Below, in pieces: positions 11,885 to 22,625 of a stretch of DNA of 64,000 nt. This DNA is from Denitromonas iodatirespirans (lineage in GTDB: Bacteria; Pseudomonadota; Gammaproteobacteria; Burkholderiales; Rhodocyclaceae). The position numbers and the translations under genes were made by a program. A model generated the notes under the pieces. That model did no database searches. It saw nothing but the letters and a program-made list of their open reading frames with translations, and was not told the origin of the DNA. Positions within the stretch are counted from its first letter, which is position 1; each line of letters begins with the position of its first letter. The stretch is from contig NZ_JAEKFT010000004.1 in NCBI RefSeq assembly GCF_018524365.1, positions 62,001 through 126,000 of the forward strand. The letters run 5' to 3'.

Positions 11885-13072
11885 ATGACGCCAGACGCAC
11901 CTCGCCCGTTTCGCCGCCGCCTGCTGGCCGCCGCCCTGCTGCTCGCCCTCGTGGCCGCCGGCCTCGCCGCCTGGGTGCACTTCTCCGCCGCACCGCCGGC
12001 CGCCGAGCGCTACCTGCTCGCCACCGTGCAGCGCGGTGAGCTGGAGGATGTGGTCACCGCCACCGGCACGCTGCAGCCGCGCGACCATGTGGATGTCGGC
12101 GCCCAGGTCTCCGGCCAGCTGCGCAAGATTCATGTCGAGGTCGGCGAACAGGTCGAGGCCGGTGCGCTGCTGGCCGAGATCGACCCCACCGTGTATCGCG
12201 CCCGTGTCGACGAGCGCCGCGCCCAGCTGCGCAGCCTGCGCGCCCAGCTCGACGACCGTGGCGCCCAGCTCGAACTGGCGCAGCTGCAGGCGCGCCGCCA
12301 GAAGAACCTGATCGCCGCCGACGCCACCACCACCGAGGCGGTGCAGGCGGCCGAGGCCACGCTGCGCTCGGCGCGCGCGCAGATCGAGGCGCTGCGTGCG
12401 CAGATCGCGCAGAGCGAATCGAGCCTGCGCGCCGACGAGGCCAACCTCGACTACGCGCGCATCTACGCACCGATGGCCGGCACGGTGGTATCGATCACCG
12501 CGCGCCAGGGCCAGACGCTCAACACCAACCAGTCGGCGCCGGTGATTCTGCGCATCGCCGACCTGTCGACGATGACCGTGCAGACCCAGGTCTCCGAGGC
12601 CGACATCGGCCGCCTGCGGCCGGGCATGGCCACTTACTTCACCACCCTGGGCGATGCGCGCCGGCGCTGGCCGGGCACGCTCGAAAAGATCGAGCCGACG
12701 CCCACGGTGACCAACAACGTGGTGCTCTACAACGCGCTGTTCGACGTGCCCAACCCCGAGCACGCGCTGATGACGCAGATGACCGCGCAGGTGTTCTTCA
12801 TCACCGCGCAGGCGCGCGATGCGCTGCTGGTGCCGATGGGCGCGGTGCGCTTCGCCGGCCGGCGCGGCACCGCCACCGGCGAAGGGCGGCGCGCCATGGT
12901 GCAGGTGGTGGCGGCGGACGGCAGCCTGGTCGAGCGCGAAGTGACCATCGGCACCACCAATCGCATCCAGGCGCAGGTGCTGTCCGGCCTCGAAGCCGGC
13001 GAGCAGGTGGTCGCCGGGCTGCGCGACGGCACGGCAGACGACACGCGCCGCCGCCCGCTGCGCGGCCTGTGA
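11885..13072 (+). CDS. macA: MacA-like periplasmic adaptor of a tripartite efflux pump
   Basis: The 395-residue protein has one N-terminal membrane anchor ([21 protein letters not shown]). A split biotinyl-lipoyl domain follows ([30 protein letters not shown]), then an alpha-helical hairpin at about 100-185 and a beta-barrel region, matching MacA. It joins the MacB ABC transporter to the outer membrane factor encoded next. Its stop overlaps the macB start by 4 bases. The Fur-like box upstream suggests an iron-linked role such as siderophore export, by analogy with Pseudomonas PvdRT-OpmQ; this is inference. Confidence 0.88.
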   Translation: MTPDAPRPFRRRLLAAALLLALVAAGLAAWVHFSAAPPAAERYLLATVQRGELEDVVTATGTLQPRDHVDVGAQVSGQLRKIHVEVGEQVEAGALLAEIDPTVYRARVDERRAQLRSLRAQLDDRGAQLELAQLQARRQKNLIAADATTTEAVQAAEATLRSARAQIEALRAQIAQSESSLRADEANLDYARIYAPMAGTVVSITARQGQTLNTNQSAPVILRIADLSTMTVQTQVSEADIGRLRPGMATYFTTLGDARRRWPGTLEKIEPTPTVTNNVVLYNALFDVPNPEHALMTQMTAQVFFITAQARDALLVPMGAVRFAGRRGTATGEGRRAMVQVVAADGSLVEREVTIGTTNRIQAQVLSGLEAGEQVVAGLRDGTADDTRRRPLRGL

Positions 13073-15054
13073 CGACGATGAAGCGCGACGCGGCGCCCTC
13101 CCTCGCGGCCACGCCGACGCCGCCCGCCGTGCCGCTGATCGCGCTGGCCGGCGTCACCAAGACCTACCGCAACGGCGAGCTGGCGGTCGAGGTGCTGCAC
13201 GGCATCGACCTGACCATCCACGCCGGCGAGTTCGTCGCCATCATGGGCGCCTCGGGCTCGGGCAAGTCCACCCTGATGCACCTGCTCGGCTGCCTGGACC
13301 GCCCCAGCAGCGGGCGCTACCGCTTCCTCGGCCATGACGTCGCCACGCTCGACGCCGACCAGCTGGCCGCGCTGCGCCGCGAGGCCTTCGGCTTCGTGTT
13401 TCAGGGCTACCACCTGATCGCCGGCGCCAGCGCACGCGAGAATGTCGAGGTGCCGGCGGTCTATGCCGGCATGCCGACCGCCGAACGCCACCGCCGCGCC
13501 GGTGAGCTGCTCGACGCGCTCGGCCTGGGCGACCGCCTCGACCATCGCCCCAACCAGCTCTCCGGCGGCCAGCAGCAGCGCGTGTCGATCGCCCGCGCGC
13601 TGATGAACGGCGGGCGCGTGATCCTCGCCGACGAGCCCACCGGCGCGCTCGACACCGCCAGCGGCGCCGCGGTGATGCGCCAGCTCGCCGAGCTGTCCGC
13701 CGCCGGCCACACGGTGATCCTCATCACCCACGCGCCCGAGGTGGCCGCGGTGGCCGAGCGCTGCATCGAGATCCGCGACGGGCGCATCGTCGCCGACCCC
13801 GGCCCGCAGCCGCCCGCCGCGCCGCCGCCGGCCTTCGTGCTGCGCCCCGACCATGTCTCGCATGTCGCCGACCTGATCGAGGCCACCCGCACCGCGCTGC
13901 GCTCGCTGCGCGCCAACGTGTTCCGCGCCGTCCTCACCCTGCTGGGCATCGTCATCGGCGTCGCCTCGGTGATCGCCATGCTGGCGATCGGCGACGGCGC
14001 GCGCCAGGAGGTCATCGACCGCATCTCCGCGATGGGCAGCGACCTGCTCTCGGTGCGCCCCGGCGCGCCCAACCAGCGCGGCCGCGCGGGCATCACCACC
14101 CTGGTGCCAGCCGACGCCGAGGCCATCGCCGAGCTGCCCAACGTGCGCGCCGCGGTGCCCGAGCAGAACGCGGCGATCACGCTGCGCTTCGGCGCCAACG
14201 ACCACCGCACCGACGCCAACGCCACCAGCGCCGACTACATCGTCGCCCGCCACTGGCCGCTGGCCAGCGGCACCTTCTTCTCCGCCGAGGACGAGCAGCG
14301 CTACGCCAGCGTGGCGGTGCTCGGGCGCACCGTCGCGCGCGCGCTGTTCCCCGACGGGCGCGACCCGGTCGGCCAATACGTGCTGGCCGACAACATCCTC
14401 TTCCAGGTGATCGGCGTGATGGCCCCGAAGGGCGCCACCAGCTGGGGGCGCGACCAGGACGACGTGATCTTCGTGCCCTATTCCACCGGCAGCATGCGCC
14501 TGTTCGGCCAGCGCCACCTGCGCAACATCACCGTAGCGGTCGAGGATGTGGCGCACATCGACGACACCCAGGCCGCGGTCGAGGCGCTGCTGCTCGAACG
14601 CCACGGGGTGGTCGATTTCCAGATCCGCAACATGGCCTCGATCATCGAGACCGCCGCCGAGACCCAGAACACGCTCACCGTGCTGCTCGGCTCCATCGCC
14701 GCCATCTCGCTGCTGGTCGGCGGCATCGGGGTGATGAACATCATGCTAGTGTCGGTCACCGAGCGCACCCGCGAGATCGGCATCCGCATGGCCACCGGCG
14801 CGCGTATGCGCAACATCCTGCAGCAGTTCCTCATCGAGGCGGTGGTGATCTCCGCACTCGGCGGCGCGCTGGGCGTGGCGATCGGCCTCGGCGTGGCGGC
14901 GATCATCGGTGCGCTGGGCACCCCGGTGGCCTACTCGCCGGCCCCGGTGCTGCTCGCCTTCGGTTGCGCCTTCGCCACCGGCCTGGTCTTCGGCTACCTG
15001 CCGGCACGCAAGGCCGCGCGCCTCGACCCTGTCGTGGCGCTGGCCTCGGAATGA
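13069..15054 (+). CDS. macB: MacB-like ABC exporter (fused ATPase and permease)
   Basis: The product is 661 residues. The N-terminal ATPase has Walker [10 protein letters not shown] (60-68), signature LSGGQQQR and Walker [11 protein letters not shown] first membrane helix follows near residue 285 ([21 protein letters not shown]), then the MacB periplasmic core domain and three C-terminal FtsX-type helices. This is the standard MacB architecture: ATP use in the cytoplasm drives export through MacA and an outer membrane channel. The GTG at 13069 overlaps the macA stop; an ATG at 13078 is the alternative. It overlaps the next gene by 4 bases. Confidence 0.92.
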   Translation: MTTMKRDAAPSLAATPTPPAVPLIALAGVTKTYRNGELAVEVLHGIDLTIHAGEFVAIMGASGSGKSTLMHLLGCLDRPSSGRYRFLGHDVATLDADQLAALRREAFGFVFQGYHLIAGASARENVEVPAVYAGMPTAERHRRAGELLDALGLGDRLDHRPNQLSGGQQQRVSIARALMNGGRVILADEPTGALDTASGAAVMRQLAELSAAGHTVILITHAPEVAAVAERCIEIRDGRIVADPGPQPPAAPPPAFVLRPDHVSHVADLIEATRTALRSLRANVFRAVLTLLGIVIGVASVIAMLAIGDGARQEVIDRISAMGSDLLSVRPGAPNQRGRAGITTLVPADAEAIAELPNVRAAVPEQNAAITLRFGANDHRTDANATSADYIVARHWPLASGTFFSAEDEQRYASVAVLGRTVARALFPDGRDPVGQYVLADNILFQVIGVMAPKGATSWGRDQDDVIFVPYSTGSMRLFGQRHLRNITVAVEDVAHIDDTQAAVEALLLERHGVVDFQIRNMASIIETAAETQNTLTVLLGSIAAISLLVGGIGVMNIMLVSVTERTREIGIRMATGARMRNILQQFLIEAVVISALGGALGVAIGLGVAAIIGALGTPVAYSPAPVLLAFGCAFATGLVFGYLPARKAARLDPVVALASE

Positions 15055-16436
15055 TCATGCGACCGCTGTCCGCCCTCCTCCTGCCCCTGAGCCTCGCCGC
15101 CTGTGCGCTCACGCCACCGCCGGCGCCGCCGTCGATCGACATGCCCGCCGCGTGGTCGGCACCGACACCCGCCGGCGCACCGGTCGCCGACCCCTGGCCG
15201 GCCTTCGGCTCGCCGCATCTGGCGCAACTCATCGACGAAGCCCTCGCCGCCAGCCCGGATGTCGGCATCGGCGCGGCGCGCGTGCGCCAGGCCGAGGCCG
15301 CGCTGCGCAGCGCCGGCGCTTCGCGCTACCCCACCGTGGACCTCGACGCCGGCACCGACGCGCGGCGCAGCGACGGCGTCGAGCGCCGCAGCACCCGCGC
15401 CTCGCTGGGCATGGGCGTCGAGCTCGACCTGTGGGGCCGCATCGCCGCCGGGGTCAGCGGCGCCGAGGCCGGCCTCGCGGCCAGCCGCCACGACCTGGTC
15501 GCCCTGCGCCTGAGCCTCGCCGCCGGCGTCGCCGGCAGCTATGTCGACGCGCTGGCGCTGCGCGCGCGCCTGGCCATCGCGCGCGACAACCTGGCCATCG
15601 CCGAGCGCCTGCTGGCCATCGTCGAGGCGCGCTACCGCAACGGCGCCGCCTCGGCGCTCGACCTCGCCCGCCAGCGCGCCACCGTGCTGGCGCGGCGGGC
15701 GGCGATCCTGCCGCTCGAAGAGCAGCTGGTGCAGACCCGCTCGGCGCTCGCCCTGCTGCTCGGCCGACCACCGCAGGGCTTCGCCCTCGGCGACGAGGCG
15801 CTGGACACACTGACGGTGCCCGAGGTCGCCCCCGGCCTGCCAGCCGAGCTGCTGCTGCGCCGCCCCGACCTGGCCGCCGCCGAGGCACGCCTCGCCGCCG
15901 CCTCGGCCGACGTCACCGCCGCGCGCGCCGCGCTGCTGCCCGCCTTGCGCCTGACCGCCGCCGGCGGGCTGGCCAGCGAGGCCCTGCTCGCCTTCACCAA
16001 CCCGAGCCGCAGCGCCAGCCTGGGCGCCGCGCTGGCCCAGCGCCTGTTCGACGGCGGCGCGCGCGCGGCCGCCATCGACAGCGCCGAGGCGCGGCGCGAA
16101 GAGCAGATCGCACGCTACCGCCAGACGGTGCTCGCCGCGCTCAAGGAAGTCGAAGACGCGCTCGGCAACGTCGCGCTCGGCGCCCGCCAGCAAACGGCCG
16201 CGCAGGCCATCGTCGCCGAGTCGCGCCGCGCCCTGGCGCTTGCCGAGCTGCGCTACCGCGAGGGCGCCGACCCCCTGAGCGAGGTGCTCGACGCCCAGCG
16301 CACCCTGTTCGACGCCAAAGACCAGCTCGCCGGTTTCCGCCGCGACCGCCTCACCGCCGCCATCGCGCTGAGCCTCGCGCTGGGCGGCGGCTGGCAGTCA
16401 CCCACCGATCCGATCGCCCACGAGCCCGCCCGATGA
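15051..16436 (+). CDS. NodT-family outer membrane efflux lipoprotein
   Basis: A 461-residue TolC-like outer membrane factor with a lipoprotein signal ([10 protein letters not shown], Cys near residue 18). The two repeated halves of the OEP fold are visible as long Ala/Arg/Leu helices, and the motif [18 protein letters not shown] is typical of NodT-family proteins. The ATG at 15051 overlaps the macB stop; an ATG at 15057 is also possible. As the third gene of the macAB operon it supplies the outer membrane channel. It overlaps the oxidase gene downstream by 4 bases. Confidence 0.9.
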   Translation: MIMRPLSALLLPLSLAACALTPPPAPPSIDMPAAWSAPTPAGAPVADPWPAFGSPHLAQLIDEALAASPDVGIGAARVRQAEAALRSAGASRYPTVDLDAGTDARRSDGVERRSTRASLGMGVELDLWGRIAAGVSGAEAGLAASRHDLVALRLSLAAGVAGSYVDALALRARLAIARDNLAIAERLLAIVEARYRNGAASALDLARQRATVLARRAAILPLEEQLVQTRSALALLLGRPPQGFALGDEALDTLTVPEVAPGLPAELLLRRPDLAAAEARLAAASADVTAARAALLPALRLTAAGGLASEALLAFTNPSRSASLGAALAQRLFDGGARAAAIDSAEARREEQIARYRQTVLAALKEVEDALGNVALGARQQTAAQAIVAESRRALALAELRYREGADPLSEVLDAQRTLFDAKDQLAGFRRDRLTAAIALSLALGGGWQSPTDPIAHEPAR

Positions 16437-17533
16437 CCCACCGCCCGCCGCCCCTCGAGCGCATCCCACGCGAGATCGCCGCCGTCACCGACTACGAAGC
16501 CTTCGCCCGCGAGCGCCTCGACGACAACGCCTGGGCCTACCTCAACGGCGCCGCCGCCGACGAGTTGAGCGCGCGCTGGAACCGCGAGGCCTTCGAGCGC
16601 CTGCGCCTGGAATCGCGCGTGCTCGCCGAGGTGGCCGGCGGTCACACCCGGCTGGAACTCTTCGGCCAGCCCTTCGCCCACCCGGTGATGCTCGCCCCGC
16701 TCGCCTACCAGCGCCTCGCTCACCCGCACGGCGAGCTGGCCAGCGCGATGGCCGCCAGCGCCATGGCCGCCGGCATGGTGGTGAGCACGCTGGCCAGCGC
16801 GAGCCTGGAAGAGATCGCCGCCGCCAGCGAGGCGCCGCTGTGGTTTCAGCTCTATGTGCAGCCCGACCCCGGCGCCAACCGCGCGCTGATCGAACGCGCC
16901 GAGGCGGCCGGCTACCGCGCGCTGGTGATCACCGTGGACGCGCCGATCAACGGCGTGCGCAACCGCGAGCAACGCGCCGGCTTTCATCTGCCGGCCGGTG
17001 TCGAGGCGGTCAACCTGCACGGCCTGCCCACCCCCGCGCCGCGCGAACTGGCGCCCGACGCCAGCATCGTGTTCGATGGCCTGATGGCACGCGCCCCCAC
17101 CTGGCGCGACATCGCCCGGCTGCGCGAGCACACCCGCCTGCCGGTGCTGCTCAAGGGCGTGATGAGCGTCGCCGACGCGCGCCAGGCGCAGGCGATCGGC
17201 ATCGACGGGCTGATCGTCTCCAACCACGGCGGGCGCGTGCTCGACACCCTACCGGCCAGCCTCGACGCCCTGCCGCCGATCGCCGAGGCGGTCGGCAACG
17301 CCATGCCCCTGCTGCTCGACGGCGGCATCCGCCGCGGCACCGACGTGTTCAAGGCGCTCGCCCTGGGCGCCCGCGCCGTGCTGATCGGCCGCCCCTACGC
17401 CTACGCCCTGGCCGCCGCCGGCGCGCTGGGCGTGGCCCACGTGCTCAAGCTGCTGCGCGAGGAGCTGGAAGTGGCGATGGCACTGACCGGCTGCGCCACC
17501 CTGGCCGACATCGACCGCTCGCGGCTGGCCTGA
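16433..17533 (+). CDS. FMN-dependent alpha-hydroxy acid oxidase/dehydrogenase
   Basis: The 366-residue protein belongs to the lactate dehydrogenase / glycolate oxidase / lactate oxidase family. It shows APLAYQRLAHPHGE, the FMN and substrate segment WFQLYVQPD, K241 (LLKGVMS), catalytic H265 in SNHGGRVLD, and phosphate-loop DGGIRRGTDVFKALALGARAV (split here only for description). It converts a 2-hydroxy acid to a 2-oxo acid; the true substrate is unknown. Its location as last gene of the macAB operon, with a 4-base overlap, is unusual. Its last 42 codons are present again, diverged, at 23466-23592. Confidence 0.88.
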   Translation: MTHRPPPLERIPREIAAVTDYEAFARERLDDNAWAYLNGAAADELSARWNREAFERLRLESRVLAEVAGGHTRLELFGQPFAHPVMLAPLAYQRLAHPHGELASAMAASAMAAGMVVSTLASASLEEIAAASEAPLWFQLYVQPDPGANRALIERAEAAGYRALVITVDAPINGVRNREQRAGFHLPAGVEAVNLHGLPTPAPRELAPDASIVFDGLMARAPTWRDIARLREHTRLPVLLKGVMSVADARQAQAIGIDGLIVSNHGGRVLDTLPASLDALPPIAEAVGNAMPLLLDGGIRRGTDVFKALALGARAVLIGRPYAYALAAAGALGVAHVLKLLREELEVAMALTGCATLADIDRSRLA

Positions 17534-17575
17534 GCCACCCAGCGCAGCGTCCGTTTGGAAAACCGGGCGATCGCC

Positions 17576-18826
17576 TCAATTCGCCGGTGTATCGGTGACG
17601 GGCCGGAGGGTCTTCCGGCTTGCCGACAGCAAACGCCCGTTCCGCTTCTTCCACCACACATACACACCGGTCAGCGACAGCATGGCGACGACGAGTCCGA
17701 GCGCAGTGACGAAGAGCCGGTAAGGCAAGCCCCAGATCTGCGCCCGGTGCAGCGACGTGAGCCAAGTCGTGATCGTATCGCCGGCCGCTTTGCCGGTCGG
17801 CAGATAGGAGAGCAAGCGGTCGCCGCTTTCGGCGTCGAACAGCACTTGGGTGCTGCCTTCCGCACGGATGTCGAGGCTGCTGGTGACCCGGTAGCGGTAG
17901 CTGGCAGAGGCCGGCTGATACTGCAGGCTCTCGGCACGAATCACCTCGAACCCCTCCCGGACGGCCATCGCCGCCATGTGTCGCTCGCCGATCGCCAGGG
18001 CCGCCGTCCAGTCGAGGCGGGGCGTCGTCGATTCGGAACGACGCGGCGCAAGCGCTTCAGGGAGCGGCTGAAAGACAAAGGCTTGCTGCATGGCAGGCAG
18101 ATAGACCTCGCGCCCGAGATTGAAGGCGACCCCACTCCAGGCGAAGACCAACAGCATCGCCCATGTCCAGAGGCCGCCGGCCCGGTGCAAGTCGTAGTTG
18201 AGTTTGTAGACGCCGCCTCGCAAGCGCAGCTGCCAGGCCCGCCACCAACGCGCCGGCCACGCACGATCAGGCCGGCGCCCTCCACGCGGCCGGGCGGGAA
18301 AGGTCAAGTAAGCGCCGTTGAAACAATCGATGGTCCACAACAAGGCCACGACACCCATCAGCCACACCCCCAGCCGGTCGAGGGCCAGGGCGTAATGCAG
18401 CCGATCGATGAACGGAATGAGATTGTGCCAGCCCTCTTGGATCGCCCCGCGACGGCGGGCGCCGAGAATGTTGCCGGTGTAGGGGTCGACGAAGACCTCG
18501 TCGACGGTGAGGGGGAGCGATGCTCCGTCTGCCGCCGTCGCACGGGCTTCGAGACCGAAGACAATTGAAGCCTGTGGTCGAATATGCAGATTCACGTCAT
18601 TGACCGCAGCCTGGGGATAGGCCGCAGCGACCCGCTCTCGCAGCGCGAGCGGGTCGAGCGGGCGTGCCTCCGGACTCGGCGGATGGACCTTGAACCACCG
18701 CGGATTCAAGGTCGCATCGAGCTCGTGTTGCCACACCAGCAGCGCACCGCTCAGGCCCGCGACGGCGAGGAAGATCGCCAGCGCAAGACCGACATAGCGA
18801 TGCAGCACGACGAGTCCGGCACGCAT
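17576..18826 (-). CDS. PepSY-associated membrane protein, likely siderophore-iron reductase
   Basis: The product is 416 residues: an N-terminal helix (VVLHRYVGLALAIFLAVAGLSGALLVW), a PepSY-type periplasmic domain with DEVFVDPYTGNILG, internal membrane helices, and a C-terminal helix ending before WWKKRNGRL. His residues in or near the helices (LHRYVG, DRLHYAL, LHRAGG, LHRAQIWG) fit the PepSY_TM pattern of putative haem-binding inner membrane reductases found with TonB receptors. It starts one base after the stop of the FecA-like receptor, so translation is coupled and a role in iron release from the imported ligand is likely but inferred. Confidence 0.87.
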   Translation of the reverse strand: MRAGLVVLHRYVGLALAIFLAVAGLSGALLVWQHELDATLNPRWFKVHPPSPEARPLDPLALRERVAAAYPQAAVNDVNLHIRPQASIVFGLEARATAADGASLPLTVDEVFVDPYTGNILGARRRGAIQEGWHNLIPFIDRLHYALALDRLGVWLMGVVALLWTIDCFNGAYLTFPARPRGGRRPDRAWPARWWRAWQLRLRGGVYKLNYDLHRAGGLWTWAMLLVFAWSGVAFNLGREVYLPAMQQAFVFQPLPEALAPRRSESTTPRLDWTAALAIGERHMAAMAVREGFEVIRAESLQYQPASASYRYRVTSSLDIRAEGSTQVLFDAESGDRLLSYLPTGKAAGDTITTWLTSLHRAQIWGLPYRLFVTALGLVVAMLSLTGVYVWWKKRNGRLLSASRKTLRPVTDTPAN

Positions 18827-18827
18827 C

Positions 18828-21185
18828 TCAGAACGTGTACCTGAGCGCCAGCATCGCGCTGCGCGGCGCCCCCGGGTAGAGATAGTTGCCCTGGGTATCG
18901 TAGTAGGTCTTGTCGGTCACGTTCTTGATATGCAGCGCGAGATCGGTCTGGCGATCGATCTTCCAGTAGGCGGAGGCATCGATGCGCGTGTAGGCAGGGA
19001 TCTGCCATGTGTTGGGCAGTTCCGCCTCGCGCTTGCCGACATAGAACGCGCCCACCCCGATACCCACGCCGGGCAAGCCCCGGAAATCGTGGCGAACCCA
19101 CAGGCTGGCCTGGTTGCGCGGCGTGTTCAGCAGACGGTCACCGACCGGCAACGTCGTGTCCTGGGTCAGTTCGGCCTGCAGATGGGCATAGCTGCCGATC
19201 AGGCTCCAGCCGTCGCCGAGCTTGGCATTGAGATCGAACTCGATGCCACGCACGCGCTGCTCGCCGCTGAGGATCAACTGGTTGCTGTCGCTGGGATCGG
19301 TGGTTGCCACGTTTTCTTTGACGATCTGGAACAGCGTCACGCCTGCAATCACCGACTCGTCCAGCGAAGTGTATTTGTAGCCGGCTTCATATTGTTCGCC
19401 CCGTTCCGGTGTTGGGCTGGTGCCCGGTGCCAGCTGCGCATAGTTGGCAAATTGCGGAGTGAAACTACGGCCGTAGCTGGCAAAGATGCTGTGTTCGGGA
19501 TTGAATTTGTAGAGCACGCCAAGACGCGGTGTCGTCTCCGACTTGTCCAGCGAGGTGTCGCTGTTCTGGTCGCGGGCGCGGTTGCGCTGCTCGTACCAGG
19601 TGTAGCGCAGGCCCGCGAGAATGCGCCAATGCTCGCCGAGCTCGATCAGGTCCTGCACGTACAGCGAACGGCTTTGCGTATCGATGTCGTAGCGGTCCTG
19701 CGGACCGCGCTCGCGCGGATACTGGCCGTAGACCGGATTGAAAATGTCGATCGGGTAGAACGGCGTGCCGCTCGCATTGAAGTTGCGCCGGAAATCGTAC
19801 GATTGCGCCTTGTCGACCTGCTCGATGCCGGCCACCAGCGTATGGATGGTGCCGGCCAGGTGCAGGTCCCCGCGCAGCTCGGCAAAGACCGTCGTGTTCT
19901 CGTCGGTCTGCGGCATATAGACATACTGGCGGAACATGGTCTGGCCGGACAGTTGCCCGTTCTCGATGGAGTCCCGCACGCTGTCGGCGCGATACCAATT
20001 CACGCCGCCGCGAACCGACCATGCCGCGTCGAGACGATGGTTGAGCACGGCCGAGAGGTCGGTCTGTTCGAAATCGTAGCGGTTCTTCGGCTCGTCGAGG
20101 AAGCGGCTGCGCGGCAGCTTCAGCACGATCGGTCCGGCATCGTTGGTGAAGCCACGGTCGGCTGTATTCGTACTGTCGAGCCAGTAGCCGGACAACGCCA
20201 GGCGGGTATCCGGCTGGATGTCCCAGTCCAGCGTGGCGCCCAACGTGGCATGGCGGTTGTCGACATGATCGCGGAAACTGTCGGCCTGCTCGAAAGCACC
20301 GGTGAAGCGCATACGCACCGAGCGATCCTCCCCGGCCGTCGCCCCCACGTCAAATTCCGGACGCAGCAGATTGTCGCTGCCGACCGTCAGTTGCACGCTA
20401 TTGACCGGGTTTCGCGACGGTCGCTTTGTCACGTAGTTGATGATGCCGCCCGGCTCCAGGTCACCGTAGGTCACCGACGCCGGCCCTTTGATGACTTCGA
20501 CACGCTCCAGGTGCGCCGTGTCGGTAAAGGTGAAGTAGAAGTCGCGGCGAAAACCGTTCCACAGGCCGGTATCAGACAGGAAGCCGCGTACGCGATAGCT
20601 GTCGGTGAAACCGACATAGGCCGGATTGCGGGTAACGCCGCTGACGTTGCGCACGGCTTCGGCCGCACGGATCACGCCCTGATCCTCGATCACGGCCCGC
20701 GGAATGCTGACACCGGCCACCGGCAAATCCATCGGGTCGGCCGGCAGACGGGCGGCGGCATTGCTCGACGCGCCGGAGTAGCGGCTGATCGGCTCGCTGC
20801 CCGCCCGCACGATGACTTCGGCCAGCTGCACGTCCCGGTTCAGCCCGGCTGCGCCGGGCCGAGGCAGGATCACCACGCTGCTGCCGTCGATCCTGGCCGC
20901 CAGGCCGCTCCCCGCAAGCACTTGATCGAGCGCCTGGCGCACCGTCAGATCACCGGTGACGGCCGGGGCCTGTTTGCCCGTGAGCAAGTCGGGATTGACC
21001 AGAAGCTGAAGCCCCGCCTGCTTGGCCAGTTCGTTCAAGGCGGCGCCGAGCGGCTGGGCTTTCAAGGAAATGTCGACCGCCGCCGTACCTTGCTGTGCAT
21101 GGAGCGGCGCGACGACGCCGATGGAAAACAACGCAAACGCCGTAGCCACCGCGAGCGGCTTCAGGCAAAGAGACGGTTGGCGCAT
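18828..21185 (-). CDS. FecA-like TonB-dependent siderophore receptor with STN signalling domain
   Basis: The product is 785 residues: signal peptide (PLAVATAFALFSIGVVAPLHAQ), an N-terminal STN domain (about 40-90: AALNELAKQAGLQLLVNP, then VRQALDQVLAGSGL), a plug (YRVRGFLSDTG, VEVIKGPASVTYGDLEPGGIINYVTK) and a barrel ending ALRYTF with the terminal Phe needed for assembly. The STN domain contacts the FecR-like regulator encoded upstream, so ligand binding should switch on the FecI-type sigma factor. The ATG at 21185 follows AAGGG and starts the signal peptide; an upstream in-frame ATG at 21299 gives no signal peptide. The ligand is unknown. Confidence 0.93.
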   Translation of the reverse strand: MRQPSLCLKPLAVATAFALFSIGVVAPLHAQQGTAAVDISLKAQPLGAALNELAKQAGLQLLVNPDLLTGKQAPAVTGDLTVRQALDQVLAGSGLAARIDGSSVVILPRPGAAGLNRDVQLAEVIVRAGSEPISRYSGASSNAAARLPADPMDLPVAGVSIPRAVIEDQGVIRAAEAVRNVSGVTRNPAYVGFTDSYRVRGFLSDTGLWNGFRRDFYFTFTDTAHLERVEVIKGPASVTYGDLEPGGIINYVTKRPSRNPVNSVQLTVGSDNLLRPEFDVGATAGEDRSVRMRFTGAFEQADSFRDHVDNRHATLGATLDWDIQPDTRLALSGYWLDSTNTADRGFTNDAGPIVLKLPRSRFLDEPKNRYDFEQTDLSAVLNHRLDAAWSVRGGVNWYRADSVRDSIENGQLSGQTMFRQYVYMPQTDENTTVFAELRGDLHLAGTIHTLVAGIEQVDKAQSYDFRRNFNASGTPFYPIDIFNPVYGQYPRERGPQDRYDIDTQSRSLYVQDLIELGEHWRILAGLRYTWYEQRNRARDQNSDTSLDKSETTPRLGVLYKFNPEHSIFASYGRSFTPQFANYAQLAPGTSPTPERGEQYEAGYKYTSLDESVIAGVTLFQIVKENVATTDPSDSNQLILSGEQRVRGIEFDLNAKLGDGWSLIGSYAHLQAELTQDTTLPVGDRLLNTPRNQASLWVRHDFRGLPGVGIGVGAFYVGKREAELPNTWQIPAYTRIDASAYWKIDRQTDLALHIKNVTDKTYYDTQGNYLYPGAPRSAMLALRYTF

Positions 21186-21197
21186 CAACGAACCCTT

Positions 21198-21216
21198 AAT
21201 GAGATTGATAAGTATT
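21198..21216 (-). promoter_or_regulatory. Candidate Fur box just before the fecA-like start
   Basis: On the minus strand AATACTTATCAATCTCATT fits the betaproteobacterial Fur pattern at about 14 of 18 informative positions. It ends 12 bases before the receptor start, a place where bound repressor would block transcription. Confidence 0.4.
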
Positions 21217-21422
21217 TCCAACCGTGAAGACGGATGACGCAACAGAGTGTTGAGGTGGGCGGTGCAAGAAGTGTTTGCCGGCCAAGCCGGCCGGCGCATG
21301 CGGGCACCGCTGCCGTCAGGCGAACTTGGCGCACCGGCGCTCGCGATGGAGCCGGCGCGGTCGTCCGAGCACCGGCCGGCACGGGCAATCGCCCCGGGGA
21401 ACTGGAAGCCGCCCGCGAGCGG

Positions 21423-22553
21423 CTAACCTGCGCGGATGATCTCGACTTTGCCGCCGCTCCGGCGCAACCGCACGGGCAGTACCTCGGGCAAAGCCTTCAG
21501 GAAAGCGTCCAGCCGGCGCAGCTCAAAACTCCCGTGAACCCGCAGTCTGGCCACGACCGGATCGTCGATGACCACCCGCGTGTCGCCGTAGCGCTCGAAC
21601 TCCGCCACGGCCTGAGCGAGCGTGGCTCCCGCGAAGCTGACGCGACCGAGCCGCCACGCCTCCGTCATGTCGACGGAACGATCCGCCAAGGCCACACGGC
21701 CGGCCGCATCGACGGTGGCCGACTCGCCCGCGCCGAGCACCAACACGTCGCCCTCCTCGCCGCGCACCGCCGCGTGTGCTTGGGCAACCCGGACCCGCCC
21801 TTCTTCGACGGCAACGCCGACACCGTGGTCGAGCACGCCGGAGGGCGTTCGCCGGACGGTAAAGCGGGTGCCCACCACGGTGACCTCCGTCGTCCCCGCA
21901 TGAACATGGAAGGGGCGCCGGCTATCGGGGCTCACGCTGAAATGCGCCTGCCCTTCGTCCAGGCGAACCGTTCGACGATTGCGGTAGAGCACGACATCGG
22001 CCCGTGTGGCAGTGTCCAGCAAGATGGTGCTGCCGTCCGGCAGGGTAAATTGCTGCTGCATGCCGCGGTTCGTGGCCAGATGTTGCTGATATACCGGCTG
22101 CGCTTGCCACTCCTGCCACCCCATCCAGCCGCCGCCCAGGACGGCTAAAACCAGCGCCGCAGTCGCCAGTTGCGGCACGAACCGACCGATACCGAGAAAA
22201 CCCGTGGGCTTGTTGGCGTGGCAGACAGCCGACGTCCGCGGGGAAACCGATGGCCGCGCCAATGCAGCCTTCAGGCTGTCGACCCTGTCCGGCGGGATCT
22301 CGTCCATCCGGCCCCAAGTCCCTTCGAGGTCCTGCAGCGCCTCGCCATGGACCGGGTCCGCCGCCAGCCAGGCGTCGAGTTCGGCCTGTTCTTCCGGACC
22401 GAGCCCGTCCTGTCGTCGCACCAGCCAACGGGCGGCGACCACCGTGGCGGCGTCTTGAGCGGCCAGGAACGCCGCCAGATCCCGCCCCTCATCTAACGCC
22501 TGCGAACTGGCAGCGACGCTCAAGGGGTTGTCGGTCGGGCGATGTGCGTTCAT
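21423..22553 (-). CDS. FecR-like anti-sigma regulator
   Basis: The protein has 376 residues. An N-terminal cytoplasmic part carries the FecR N-terminal motif (AARWLVRRQDG, LDAWLAADPVHGEAL), followed by one membrane helix at about 135-155 (LATAALVLAVLGGGWMGW). A periplasmic FecR domain follows (QQFTLPDGSTILLDT, TVVGTRFTVRR, GEGRVRVAQ-like) and an STN-like C-terminus. It transmits the signal from the receptor to the sigma factor. The ATG at 22553 lacks a clear ribosome site; ATG codons at 22601 and 22616, close to the sigma gene stop, are alternatives. It is encoded between the sigma gene and the receptor, the usual order. Confidence 0.9.
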   Translation of the reverse strand: MNAHRPTDNPLSVAASSQALDEGRDLAAFLAAQDAATVVAARWLVRRQDGLGPEEQAELDAWLAADPVHGEALQDLEGTWGRMDEIPPDRVDSLKAALARPSVSPRTSAVCHANKPTGFLGIGRFVPQLATAALVLAVLGGGWMGWQEWQAQPVYQQHLATNRGMQQQFTLPDGSTILLDTATRADVVLYRNRRTVRLDEGQAHFSVSPDSRRPFHVHAGTTEVTVVGTRFTVRRTPSGVLDHGVGVAVEEGRVRVAQAHAAVRGEEGDVLVLGAGESATVDAAGRVALADRSVDMTEAWRLGRVSFAGATLAQAVAEFERYGDTRVVIDDPVVARLRVHGSFELRRLDAFLKALPEVLPVRLRRSGGKVEIIRAG

Positions 22554-22625
22554 GGGCGGGTACGGGCGTGATGTCTTTGTAGACGAGCGAGACCATGGCA
22601 TGTTGAGGTCACACACATGTAGGTG

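Noticed and set aside
21214-21219. GGAAAT as a FecI-type -35 element for the receptor
   Set aside because: It is only about 28 bases before the start codon, leaving no room for a -10 element and leader.
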